Assembly: GCA_045114665.1 (NCBI GenBank)
Contig: JBGUKW010000291.1
Span: 1-8,358, forward strand
Direction: 5' to 3'
From: CADAWZ01 sp045114665
Lineage (GTDB): Bacteria; Vulcanimicrobiota; CADAWZ01
Length of the DNA: 8,358 nucleotides
This document shows positions 1 to 6,730 of this stretch, piece after piece. The translations under genes were made by a program, and so were the position numbers. How positions within the stretch are numbered: the first letter of the stretch is position 1; each line of letters opens with the position of its first letter. The notes under the pieces were generated by a model that worked only from the letters and a program-made list of their open reading frames with translations, did no database searches and was not told where the DNA came from.

Positions 1-573
1 AAAATGTAAATTATCAATTGTACTTGAATTTTTTAGAATACCATAAAATTTTCTAAAAAAATCTCTTATTTCATTTGCTTTTTCTACATCATTTATATTG
101 TCAGTAATAGGCTTGTCATATTCATCAATAAGCAGAACAACTTGACCTTGTTGTTCATATAATCTTGTGATTATATTTGCTAATAGTCGTCCAGTGTTTT
201 TTTGTGGTTGAACAGTTAATTTATTAATTCTTGAAATTTCTTCAAGATAATCAATAAGTGCATCATTAAGTTCTTCTATTGTCTTATAATATCCTAAGCC
301 ACTCATATCCAATTTAATAACTGGGTTAGGATTTTTAGCTTGTTCTTTTACCCATTTCTCTGCATATAATCCCTTAAATAATTCAGCTTTACCTTTGAAC
401 ATTGTTTCTAATGTTGATAAAGTAAGAGATTTTCCAAAACGACGAGGTCGAGAAAGAAAATAACATTCTCCATTTTCGATTAAATTTAAAATTTGTTTTG
501 TTTTATCAACATAAAGATAATTATTTAGACGAATTTTTTCAAATGTTTGAATACCTATGGGTAATTTTTGCAT
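1..573 (-). CDS. AAA-ATPase-like protein (PD-(D/E)XK nuclease-associated family), N-terminal 191 residues, cut by the window edge
   Basis: Reading the minus strand from ATG at 573 gives an open frame of 191 codons that runs off the left edge, so the C-terminus is missing. The protein opens with LPIGIQTFEKIR and YLYVDKT (about residues 4-24), typical of the AAA-ATPase_like family (Pfam PF09820). The variant Walker A is SRPRRFGKSL (residues 41-50, Lys48) and the Walker B is VVLLIDEYDKP (residues 145-155, Asp150/Glu151). Full-length members are usually about 500-560 residues and end in a PD-(D/E)XK-type nuclease-like domain (DUF1703), which would lie outside this window. The start is supported by AAGGAGAA at 588-581, nine bases upstream. 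The family is frequently multi-copy in gut bacteria and its physiological role is not established; some databases mislabel it as an esterase. The family call is firm, the function is open. Confidence 0.9.
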   Translation of the reverse strand, partial: MQKLPIGIQTFEKIRLNNYLYVDKTKQILNLIENGECYFLSRPRRFGKSLTLSTLETMFKGKAELFKGLYAEKWVKEQAKNPNPVIKLDMSGLGYYKTIEELNDALIDYLEEISRINKLTVQPQKNTGRLLANIITRLYEQQGQVVLLIDEYDKPITDNINDVEKANEIRDFFRKFYGILKNSSTIDNLHF

Positions 574-632
574 ATATATTTTCTCCTTAAAATTTTCGCC
601 TTTCTTGGTGAGTTGTTAATTACATTATTTTT

Positions 633-662
633 ATTTTATCATATAAAATGTTAAAATAGCAA
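633..662 (-). promoter_or_regulatory. Sigma70-type promoter for the AAA-ATPase-like gene
   Basis: On the minus strand there is a -35 TTGCTA (662-657), an 18-base spacer and a -10 TAAAAT (638-633). The -10 is preceded by TGA (641-639), which makes it an extended -10. The expected transcription start is near 626, leaving a leader of about 50 bases before the ATG at 573. It was recognised by consensus only. Confidence 0.6.
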
Positions 663-712
663 GTATTTTTTTATTTTTCTTAAAGTCTTTATTATATTAA
701 TATTCAAAGGAT

Positions 713-743
713 AAATATTATTTTTCACAGAAAATATTATTTT
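713..743. repeat. 12-base direct repeat AAATATTATTTT in the divergent intergenic region
   Basis: AAATATTATTTT occurs at 713-724 and again at 732-743, a 19-base offset or nearly two helical turns. It lies 40-70 bases upstream of the peptide transporter start. It could be a pair of regulator sites, but in such A+T-rich DNA it may be chance. Confidence 0.4.
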
Positions 744-751
744 CTTAATAA
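724..751 (+). promoter_or_regulatory. Possible promoter of the peptide transporter gene
   Basis: TTCACA (724-729) is a five-of-six match to the -35 consensus. It is followed after 16 bases by TAATAA (746-751), a weak -10. This would give a start near 758 and a leader of about 26 bases. No better pair was seen between 663 and 783. The second copy of the 12-base direct repeat lies in the spacer. Confidence 0.3.
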
Positions 752-783
752 AGCTAAAAACTAAAAGATAAGGATTATATTAA

Positions 784-2169
784 ATGAGTGAAAATAAAGA
801 AACAGATGTAAAAACTAAAGTAAAATATCCGCCTGCGTTTTACAGTGCAAATACTGCTGAGATGTTCGAACGTGCGGCATATTATTGCATGTTTATCTCA
901 ATTACTCTTTACTTGACAGATGTTGTCGGTTTTACAGATATTGATGCAGGTTGGATTGCAGGAGCATTTTCTGCTCTATTATATTTCGCACCAACTTTTG
1001 CAGGTGTTATTGCAGATAAGATAGGTTATAAAAAATCTCTTCTCATTGCTTTTACTTGCCTTTCTGTTGGATATTTTATGATGGCGTTTTTATGCACAAA
1101 GCCTATGACTATTTTAAATTTATCGTTGATTTTGATAGGTGGTGCTTTTATAAAATCGGTTATAACGGGAACTGTTGCAAAATGTTCTTCAGAAGATAAC
1201 AGAGCGGCTGCATTTTCAATATTTTATATGATGGTAAACATCGGTTCTTTTTCAGGTAAGACGCTTTCAAAATTTATAAGAGTTTCTGTTGGTGTACAAT
1301 ATATTTCTGTTTTATCAGGAATTTTCTGTTTAATTGCTCTTTTCGTCGTTTTGTTTGCATTTAAAGATCCTGACAAGGCAGGAGAGAATAGAACTTTTAA
1401 AGAGATTACAGATGGACTTCGTAAGGTTTTGACAAATTTTAAATTTATGGCATTGATCATAATTTCAGGCGGATTCTGGGCTATACAAACTCAACTTTAT
1501 GCAACTATGCCAAAATTCGTCATCAGAACAATAGGTGCTTCTGCTTCTCCTGAATGGTATGCAAATGTAAATCCACTTATAGTTGTATTTTTAGTTGCTC
1601 CAATAACTGCTCTTACAACAAAGAAATTTAAAATGTCTGCTCTTGCCTCTATTGCTACTGCATTGTTCTTGATTCCTATTTCATCACTTGTAATGAGTAC
1701 AGGTTCTTGGTTAACTTCTATTTTTGGAAGTTCAATGTCTTTGGGCTTCTTTAATGCTCATCCTGTAACTATTGCACTTATTGTTGGAATTGCAATCCAA
1801 GCATTGGCAGAATGCTTTTTATCACCAAGATTTTTGGAATATGCTTCTAAACAAGCTCCAGAAGGCGAAACTGCACTTTATATGGGATATGCACAAGTAA
1901 ATAGCTTCTTTGGAAATCTTTTGGGATTTGGTGTTTCTGGTTATCTTTTGAATAAATGGTGTCCTGATCCTGCTCTTTTACCTGCAGATGTTCAGCAGAA
2001 AATAGCCGAATCAACAGTAAATGGAGTGATAAATTGGTTGCCCCCTGTTTATGACAATGCAAAATATATATGGTTTGTTTTTGCAGGAATTGGACTTTTG
2101 GCATTCATAGCTCTTTTAATATTTGCAAAGGTAACTGCAGAAAAGAAAGAAGAAATTCCTGAGTCTTAA
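784..2169 (+). CDS. POT/PTR2-family proton-coupled oligopeptide transporter (MFS fold)
   Basis: This is an inner-membrane protein of 461 residues, predicted to import di- and tripeptides with protons. The first helix carries the POT signature ExxER (Glu26, Glu29, Arg30 in EMFERAAYY). Helix 4 has the conserved lysine (Lys124 in GGAFIKSVITG). The second PTR2 signature follows as FYMMVNIGS (147-155). A MFS-type loop, ADKIGYKKS, lies at 77-85. A stretch matching the late POT helices has AECFLSPRFLEYASKQAPEG (342-361) followed by YMGYAQ. Long hydrophobic segments run the full length, consistent with about 12 helices, so the gene looks intact. The start has AAGGA at 770-774, nine bases upstream. 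It is divergent from the AAA-ATPase-like gene and 127 bases before corA, so it is probably its own transcription unit. Substrate range is inferred from the family; amino-acid or drug transport by a POT relative is possible. Confidence 0.9.
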   Translation: MSENKETDVKTKVKYPPAFYSANTAEMFERAAYYCMFISITLYLTDVVGFTDIDAGWIAGAFSALLYFAPTFAGVIADKIGYKKSLLIAFTCLSVGYFMMAFLCTKPMTILNLSLILIGGAFIKSVITGTVAKCSSEDNRAAAFSIFYMMVNIGSFSGKTLSKFIRVSVGVQYISVLSGIFCLIALFVVLFAFKDPDKAGENRTFKEITDGLRKVLTNFKFMALIIISGGFWAIQTQLYATMPKFVIRTIGASASPEWYANVNPLIVVFLVAPITALTTKKFKMSALASIATALFLIPISSLVMSTGSWLTSIFGSSMSLGFFNAHPVTIALIVGIAIQALAECFLSPRFLEYASKQAPEGETALYMGYAQVNSFFGNLLGFGVSGYLLNKWCPDPALLPADVQQKIAESTVNGVINWLPPVYDNAKYIWFVFAGIGLLAFIALLIFAKVTAEKKEEIPES

Positions 2170-2175
2170 TATAAC

Positions 2176-2223
2176 TCCCAATTCTGAGAAGGGGAATAAT
2201 TAGGGAATGTTGAAATTCTCTAA
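2176..2223 (+). promoter_or_regulatory. Two mutually exclusive hairpins between the transporter and corA
   Basis: Hairpin A pairs TCCCAATT (2176-2183) with AATTAGGGA (2198-2206), leaving one bulged base. Hairpin B pairs TTAGGGAAT (2200-2208) with ATTCTCTAA (2215-2223), nine pairs including one G-U, around a six-base loop. Both use bases 2200-2206, so they cannot form together. There is no clean T-run after hairpin B, so it is at best a weak terminator of the transporter gene. An attenuator-like leader for corA is the alternative. It does not resemble the M-box magnesium riboswitch in size. Confidence 0.35.
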
Positions 2224-2296
2224 AATTGTTACACCCTGTTCTAAATATCTTTTTACAACGCAGAATAGTCATTAACAGAAAAAGGGGGAAAATTTT

Positions 2297-3241
2297 ATGA
2301 TCACTATTTGGAAAACTAAAAAAAATGTTCTCAAAGAATTAACCCTTGACACATTGGAAAAAGGTTCTTGGATTCATATTGAAAATCCGACAAATGAAGA
2401 AATAAAAAATGTTGCTGAAATTTGCGGAGTTCCTTTTGATTTTATTGGAAATGCACTTGATGATGAAGAGCGTTCTCGTATTGAAATTGAAGATGATAGC
2501 CTTTTAGTTATTGCAAATACTCCTGTTTTAATTGACGAAAATAATTTTGACACAAGACCTCTTGGAATTGTTGTTACTATAGATTATTTTATAACTGTTT
2601 CAAGGGAACATTGTGATGTGTTAAATGGATTTAATGTTGAGAAAGCAACACTTTTTGATACAAATAAAAAGACGAGATTTCTTTTTCAAATTCAGTACAA
2701 AATAGCCGAACAATATTTAAAATATATGAAATACATAAATAGACAGTCAGATAGAATTGAGTTAATACTCAGAAAATCTATGCAAAATAAAATGTTATTT
2801 CAACTATTTGAGTTACAAAGGAGTTTGGTTTATTTCACAACTGCTTTAAAAGATAATGGACTTGTACAGAAAAAACTTTTGAGAATAAGACAAACACCTT
2901 CATATCAACATCTTTTATCAGTATTTGAAGAAGATGAAGATTTGCTTGAAGATGCAATAGTTGAAAATGAACAGGCTGTAGAGATGGTCGATGTTCATAG
3001 AGAAGTTTTGACAGGTATGTTAGATGCTTTTGCTTCGGTTATTTCAAATAATTTGAATATGGTTATGAAGACATTGACTGTGATAACTATTATTCTTGCA
3101 ATTCCTACTATGGTTGCGAGCTTTTGGGGGATGAATGTTCCTGTCCCTTGGCAACAAAATAATATAGGATTTGCTTTTGTTATGTCTTTGGCAGTTACGT
3201 TAACCATAATTGTTGCATATATTTTGTTAAAAAAGGAATAA
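2297..3241 (+). CDS. corA: CorA-family divalent metal (Mg2+/Co2+/Ni2+) channel
   Basis: This 314-residue protein matches the usual CorA length. CorA forms homopentameric inner-membrane channels that admit Mg2+, and in some relatives Co2+, Ni2+ or Zn2+. Residues 1-250 form the cytoplasmic funnel domain; DDEERSRIE (55-63) and the acidic run FEEDEDLLEDA (210-220) are typical of it. The long helix ends in NNLNMVMKTLTVITIILAIP, where the first membrane segment begins (about 259-277). It is followed by the family-defining GMN motif (278-280, in WGMNVPVPW) and a second membrane segment (about 291-311) before a short LKKE tail. The ribosome binding site AAAGGGGG (2281-2288) is eight bases before the ATG. 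It is the first gene of a tight co-directional cluster. The family is certain; ion preference cannot be read from the sequence. Confidence 0.95.
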   Translation: MITIWKTKKNVLKELTLDTLEKGSWIHIENPTNEEIKNVAEICGVPFDFIGNALDDEERSRIEIEDDSLLVIANTPVLIDENNFDTRPLGIVVTIDYFITVSREHCDVLNGFNVEKATLFDTNKKTRFLFQIQYKIAEQYLKYMKYINRQSDRIELILRKSMQNKMLFQLFELQRSLVYFTTALKDNGLVQKKLLRIRQTPSYQHLLSVFEEDEDLLEDAIVENEQAVEMVDVHREVLTGMLDAFASVISNNLNMVMKTLTVITIILAIPTMVASFWGMNVPVPWQQNNIGFAFVMSLAVTLTIIVAYILLKKE

Positions 3242-3246
3242 AAAAT

Positions 3247-3429
3247 TTGGCACGTAAAAAAAATATTTTTAATATATTCAAAATAGGAAGAAAATTTACT
3301 TTATTTCCTAAAAAGAGAAAGAAGAGTATTTTTAGAAAGAGCAGAAGAAGTAATCCTTTTAATTCTCTTATTAGATTTATTGAGGCTCTTGTAAAATTGT
3401 TGAATGTTTTTACAAAATTAAAAAAATAA
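3247..3429 (+). CDS. Small, strongly basic protein of unknown function (60 residues)
   Basis: This frame starts with TTG five bases after the corA stop and ends 13 bases before mtnA. AAAAGGA (3231-3237) lies nine bases upstream of the TTG and overlaps the end of corA, which is good spacing. The protein has 13 Lys and 7 Arg against a single Glu and no Asp, a net charge near +19, with a cluster KKRKK-SIFRKSRR around 22-34. The C-terminal third (about 39-60) alternates hydrophobic residues with Arg/Lys and could form an amphipathic helix. No signal peptide, membrane helix or known domain is recognised. Its charge suggests binding to nucleic acid or membrane surface, but that is inference. The A-rich DNA would inflate Lys content even in non-coding sequence. 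The operon position and ribosome binding site favour a real gene; the lack of recognised homology keeps confidence moderate. Confidence 0.55.
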   Translation: MARKKNIFNIFKIGRKFTLFPKKRKKSIFRKSRRSNPFNSLIRFIEALVKLLNVFTKLKK

Positions 3430-3442
3430 AAAGGATATAAAA

Positions 3443-4465
3443 ATGATAAAACAGATTGAATGGAAAAACAATGTTTTGACACTTCTCGATCAGAGATTGT
3501 TGCCAATAACAGAAAAATACATCGAATGTACAAAATATGATCAGGTAATTGATGCAATAAAAACTCTTGCTGTTAGAGGAGCCCCATTGATTGGTGTCTC
3601 TGCAGGAATGGGAATTGTTGTTGCTTCCAAGGAAACAGACAAAAAAGGCGAAGAATTGAGACAATATGTCATTGAAGCCGAAAAAAAATTGAGAGCTTCT
3701 CGTCCAACAGCTGTTAATTTGATGTGGGCTTTGGATAGAATGATGCCATTTATTATGGAGGATCCTTCTGATTCAGAAAAATATATTTCTGCATTGGAAA
3801 AAGAGGCATTAAGTATTTGGAATGAAGATATTGAGCTATGTAGAAAAATGGGAGAATATGGTCTTGAAATAGTTCCACAAAATGCAAATATCATAACACA
3901 TTGTAACACAGGAAGCCTTGCAACTGCAGGAGATGGAACAGCACTTGCAGTTATAAGAGCAGCACACAGAGCAGGAAAAAATATCCATGTTTTTGCTGAT
4001 GAGACAAGACCACTTCTTCAAGGGGCAAGATTGACAGCTTGGGAACTTGCCCACGATTCTATTCCATTTACTCTAATTTGTGATGGAATGTCATCTTATG
4101 TTATGAAAAACAAAAAAATTGATTTGGTCATAACTGGAGCAGACAGAATAGCAGGTAATGGAGACAGTGCAAACAAAATCGGAACTTATGGACTTGCCGT
4201 TTCTGCAAAATATCACAATGTTCCATTTTATATTGCTGCTCCTTATTCAACATTGGATTTGTCCATAAAAAGTGGTGAAGAAATTATAATTGAGCAGAGA
4301 AAAGCCGATGAAGTGAGAACTTTTGGTGGGGTTAGAACATCACCTGAAAATTGTGATGTACTAAATCCTGCATTTGATGTTACACCTGCAGAACTTATTG
4401 CAGGGATAATAACAGATAGAGGCATAGTTAGACCGCCATTTACAGAAGGACTTAAAAAGATTTAG
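3443..4465 (+). CDS. mtnA: S-methyl-5-thioribose-1-phosphate isomerase
   Basis: This is a cytoplasmic enzyme converting 5-methylthioribose 1-phosphate to 5-methylthioribulose 1-phosphate, in methionine salvage or a methylthioadenosine shunt. Its 340 residues match the MtnA/eIF2B-like isomerase length. Visible motifs are the phosphate-binding RGAP (45-48, in TLAVRGAPLIGV) and the catalytic cysteine Cys154 in THCNTGSLAT. FADETRPLLQGARLTAWEL (184-202) follows, then the catalytic aspartate Asp234 in TGADRIAGNGD, NKIGTYGLA (245-252), and APYSTLD (266-272). Cys154 and Asp234 sit where the known catalytic pair (Cys160/Asp240 in the Bacillus subtilis enzyme) is expected. AAGGA (3431-3435) precedes the ATG by seven bases. 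No other salvage gene (mtnK, mtnP, mtnB and so on) is in the window, so which branch it serves cannot be judged here. A ribose-1,5-bisphosphate isomerase is a less likely alternative. Confidence 0.95.
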   Translation: MIKQIEWKNNVLTLLDQRLLPITEKYIECTKYDQVIDAIKTLAVRGAPLIGVSAGMGIVVASKETDKKGEELRQYVIEAEKKLRASRPTAVNLMWALDRMMPFIMEDPSDSEKYISALEKEALSIWNEDIELCRKMGEYGLEIVPQNANIITHCNTGSLATAGDGTALAVIRAAHRAGKNIHVFADETRPLLQGARLTAWELAHDSIPFTLICDGMSSYVMKNKKIDLVITGADRIAGNGDSANKIGTYGLAVSAKYHNVPFYIAAPYSTLDLSIKSGEEIIIEQRKADEVRTFGGVRTSPENCDVLNPAFDVTPAELIAGIITDRGIVRPPFTEGLKKI

Positions 4466-4473
4466 GAGATCTT

Positions 4474-5487
4474 ATGACGGATTTTTCGGTTCTATCAATA
4501 CCAAATAAAATTTTTCCTGTTTTTTATCTTGAAGGGACAGATGACATAATTATAAATGAATGTTATGCAGAACTCAAACGAAATTTAAATCTCGATACAT
4601 TTTCGGATTTTAATATGGGATTTTTTGAAGGTTCTAAGACATTAAAGGCTGATTCCGTGATTTCTGCACTTTCAGAATTGCCTTTTTTAGCTCCATATAG
4701 AATCATTGTTCTCTCTGCTTTTCAAAGAGTTTCTGCAGAAGAAAAGGAAAAAATTGTAAATTTTGTAAAAGGTGGAATTGGAAAATCCGTTTTTGTTATT
4801 TTGTCAAATACTTCAGAGCAGAAGGGAAGAGTATCTGAGGTAAAAAAGAAATCTGAAAATGATTTAAAAAAAATTGGTGCTTTCATTGATTGTAGAATAA
4901 CAGACAAAAATTGGAATCTTTGGGTAAAACAATATTTGAGAAAATATAACATTGATATAGATTTTGGGGCATTGGGTCTTTTAAAAGTAAAACTTGGGCT
5001 TGATTTTGGATTTGCAATATCTGAATTAAAAAAATTGCAGGCTTATACTTATGGCAAAAAAAAGATAACAGCCGTAGATGTTGAAAATATAGTATCTGTT
5101 TCAAGTGGAACACAGATTTATAATATATCAAATTGTATAGTAAAAGGTGATTCTGCAGAGGCTTTAAAATTGTATTATAAAATGATTGGAACAGATTCTC
5201 CTTCTATTTCTTTTTTAACTTATTTAAAGCGTTTTTTTGACGGAATTGCTGAAATAAAAGCATTACAAGAAAGTGGAATGGACTATTTAGAGATTTCAAA
5301 AGAATTGAAAAAACATGAATTTCTCATAAAAAAGAATCTTGAAATAGCTTCAAGTGCCTCAAAAGATGTTTTTCCAAAAATATCTGAAATTTTGATGAGT
5401 GCCGATTTTGATTATAAATCTGGTCAGAATGAAAAACTTGTGTTTGATTTGGCGATATATCGCATTTCAGCACTGTTTGCAAAGTAG
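4474..5487 (+). CDS. holA: DNA polymerase III delta subunit (clamp-loader subunit)
   Basis: This 337-residue protein has the length and layout of HolA, the subunit that opens the beta sliding clamp within the clamp-loader complex. The N-terminus has PVFYLEGTDD (15-24), the degenerate nucleotide-fold start where HolA proteins lack a working Walker A. SELPFLAPYRIIVLSAF (67-83) corresponds to the clamp-contact region. ISELKKLQAYTYGKKKITAVDVENIVS (182-208) is the characteristic linker to the C-terminal collar. ALKLYYKMIGTDSPSISFLTYLKRFFD (230-256) and KLVFDLAIYRIS (321-332) complete the collar helices. Sequence conservation in this family is low, so the call rests on this ordered set of motifs. 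AGGAG (4464-4468) overlaps the mtnA stop and is five bases from the ATG, which suggests translational coupling to mtnA. It is an essential housekeeping gene embedded among transport genes. Confidence 0.88.
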   Translation: MTDFSVLSIPNKIFPVFYLEGTDDIIINECYAELKRNLNLDTFSDFNMGFFEGSKTLKADSVISALSELPFLAPYRIIVLSAFQRVSAEEKEKIVNFVKGGIGKSVFVILSNTSEQKGRVSEVKKKSENDLKKIGAFIDCRITDKNWNLWVKQYLRKYNIDIDFGALGLLKVKLGLDFGFAISELKKLQAYTYGKKKITAVDVENIVSVSSGTQIYNISNCIVKGDSAEALKLYYKMIGTDSPSISFLTYLKRFFDGIAEIKALQESGMDYLEISKELKKHEFLIKKNLEIASSASKDVFPKISEILMSADFDYKSGQNEKLVFDLAIYRISALFAK

Positions 5488-5489
5488 AG

Positions 5490-6062
5490 ATGAAAGATAA
5501 AAAAGACAAAAATATATTACAAAAAATATTTCTTACTTCTTTTTTTATAAGTGCATTTACATTTGGCGGAGGATATGTAATAGTACCACTTATGAAAAAG
5601 AAGTTTTCAGATGAGCTACAATGGATTGATGAGCCTGAAATGCTTGATCTGATAGCAATAGCACAATCTGCCCCTGGACCTATTGCTGTGAATGCTTCAA
5701 TTTTAGTTGGCTATAAAGTTGCTAAATTTTGGGGAACTGTCGCTTCAGTTTTGGGAACAGTTTTACCTCCTTTAATTACCATTTCTATTATCTCTTTCTT
5801 TTATATCATGTTTAAAGAAAATACTTATGCTCAACTTCTATTAAAAGGTCTTCAAATAGGAGCGGCAGCAGTGATAGCAGATGCTGTTTTTTCGATATGT
5901 TCCTCTTCTGTAAAAACATCACCTGCTTTTTCTATAGTTATGATATTGTTTGCTTTTATTGCTTCATTTGTTTTAAAAATAAATGTGATTTGGATTATTC
6001 CTATTGCAGGCTTAGTGGGCTTTTTATATGATTTGATAAAAAAGAAATTTTCTAAAAAATAA
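5490..6062 (+). CDS. CHR-family (chromate transporter-like) half-size membrane protein, first of a pair
   Basis: This inner-membrane protein of 190 residues is a single CHR domain (Pfam PF02417); full-length ChrA is about 400 residues with two such domains. Diagnostic motifs are FGGGYVIVPLM (25-35) and AQSAPGPIAVNASILVGY (58-75), followed by LPPL (92-95) in the next membrane segment. Several further hydrophobic helices run to about 178, and the tail is Lys-rich. It begins only two bases after the holA stop. No strong ribosome binding site is seen, so translation is probably coupled to holA. With the next gene it forms the short-chain CHR pair arrangement known from Bacillus, where the two halves work together in chromate efflux. 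The natural substrate in an organism not exposed to chromate is uncertain; sulfate-like anions are a possibility inferred from the family. Confidence 0.9.
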   Translation: MKDKKDKNILQKIFLTSFFISAFTFGGGYVIVPLMKKKFSDELQWIDEPEMLDLIAIAQSAPGPIAVNASILVGYKVAKFWGTVASVLGTVLPPLITISIISFFYIMFKENTYAQLLLKGLQIGAAAVIADAVFSICSSSVKTSPAFSIVMILFAFIASFVLKINVIWIIPIAGLVGFLYDLIKKKFSKK

Positions 6063-6073
6063 GTAGTTTGTTT

Positions 6074-6102
6074 TTGAAACTCTTATAAAAAAAGGATATA
6101 AT
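6074..6102 (+). promoter_or_regulatory. Consensus-like promoter sequence overlapping the ribosome binding site of the second CHR gene
   Basis: TTGAAA (6074-6079), a 17-base spacer and a perfect TATAAT (6097-6102) form a near-consensus sigma70 promoter. Transcription would start near 6108, just inside the gene that begins at 6105, so it could not give a normal message for that gene. It may be coincidental, since AAGGATATAA is a recurring translation-start context here, or it may drive an internal transcript towards the DA1-like gene. Confidence 0.3.
6091..6096 (+). promoter_or_regulatory. Ribosome binding site that sets the start of the second CHR gene
   Basis: AAAGGA is eight bases before ATG 6105 and five before the in-frame TTG at 6102. 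Its spacing and the codon type both favour ATG 6105. The same context AAAAAGGATATAA precedes mtnA (3429-3440). Confidence 0.7.
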
Positions 6103-6104
6103 TG

Positions 6105-6659
6105 ATGATATACATACAACTTTTTATAGCTTTTTTTCAAGTTGGATTATTTAGTTTTGGTGGTGGGTATGCTGCACTTCCTTTGATTCAGGAACAAACT
6201 GTTGAAGTTCATAATTGGCTTACAATGCAGGAATATATTGATTTGGTTGCAATTTCAAATATGACACCTGGACCAATAGCTATAAATGCTTCTACTTTTA
6301 CTGGAATGAAATTGGGTGGAATTCTTGGATCAATTTGTGCTACTGCTGGATGTGTTGCTCCTTCTTGTATAATTGTTGCATTGCTTGCAATTTTATATTA
6401 TAAATATAGAGGACTCGATGTTTCGAAAGGAATTTTATTTGGTCTAAAACCTGCTTCTGCAGGATTGATAGCTTCTGCAGGTCTTTCTATTGCAATTGGG
6501 GCATTATTTAATCATCTTACACCTGCATTAAATAATATTGATATAAAATCTTGTGTATTTTTTATAATTTGTATAATTGCACTTAGATTTAAAGTTGATC
6601 AAATTGTTGTGATGTCAGTTTCTGGTATTTCTTGGCTTATATTGGGGTTAATTTTTTGA
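6105..6659 (+). CDS. CHR-family (chromate transporter-like) half-size membrane protein, second of a pair
   Basis: This is a single CHR domain of 184 residues when started at ATG 6105; an in-frame TTG at 6102 adds one residue but is less well placed. The family motifs repeat those of the gene before it: FSFGGGYAALPLI (17-28) and ISNMTPGPIAINASTFTG (50-67), then a Pro-containing helix (VAPS, 84-87). FGLKPASAGLIASAG (112-126) corresponds to the GLQIGAAAVIADA segment of the partner. Further hydrophobic segments run to the C-terminus (about 150-184). Two half-domains in tandem imply a heterodimer with opposite membrane orientations, as in described short-chain CHR pairs. The gap to the first half is 42 bases. 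The gene ends with TGA. It is probably the last gene of the corA-led operon, although no clear terminator follows. Confidence 0.9.
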   Translation: MIYIQLFIAFFQVGLFSFGGGYAALPLIQEQTVEVHNWLTMQEYIDLVAISNMTPGPIAINASTFTGMKLGGILGSICATAGCVAPSCIIVALLAILYYKYRGLDVSKGILFGLKPASAGLIASAGLSIAIGALFNHLTPALNNIDIKSCVFFIICIIALRFKVDQIVVMSVSGISWLILGLIF

Positions 6660-6662
6660 GTG

Positions 6663-6682
6663 TGTAAATTTTTTTATTTACA
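6663..6682. repeat. 7-bp inverted repeat TGTAAAT/ATTTACA with a six-T loop
   Basis: TGTAAAT (6663-6669) and ATTTACA (6676-6682) are perfectly complementary around six T residues, right after the TGA of the second CHR gene. As RNA this would be a weak hairpin with no T-run after it, so it is a poor terminator. Its right arm overlaps the next palindrome. Confidence 0.45.
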
Positions 6683-6694
6683 GAAATTTCTGTA
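6679..6694. promoter_or_regulatory. 16-base perfect palindrome, candidate operator upstream of the DA1-like gene
   Basis: TACAGAAATTTCTGTA reads the same on both strands and lies 36 bases before ATG 6731. A second short palindrome, CTGTACAG (6690-6697), overlaps its right end. The arrangement suggests a dimeric regulator site. No regulator gene is in the window and it does not match a box I know well. A perfect 16-base palindrome is not very rare in A+T-rich DNA of this length. Confidence 0.4.
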
Positions 6695-6720
6695 CAGACT
6701 AGTCCGTTTCCTTAAAAATT

Positions 6721-6725
6721 GGAGG
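6721..6725 (+). promoter_or_regulatory. Ribosome binding site that sets the start of the DA1-like gene
   Basis: GGAGG lies five bases before ATG 6731. The in-frame TTG at 6719 overlaps this very sequence and has no site of its own, so ATG 6731 is the better start. That choice also puts the signal peptide at the true N-terminus. Confidence 0.8.
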
Positions 6726-6730
6726 CAGAT

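Noticed and set aside
3195..3909. Long minus-strand open frames opposite corA, mtnA and the small basic gene
   Set aside because: They lie antisense to well-supported genes, overlap one another, lack ribosome binding sites and encode no recognisable domain.
6663..6682. Intrinsic terminator after the second CHR gene
   Set aside because: The stem has only seven mostly A-T pairs, the T-run is in the loop and not after the stem, and no U-tract follows.
6719..6730. TTG at 6719 as the start of the DA1-like gene
   Set aside because: The TTG lies in the GGAGG ribosome binding site of ATG 6731, has no site of its own, and would put MEAD in front of an otherwise normal signal peptide.
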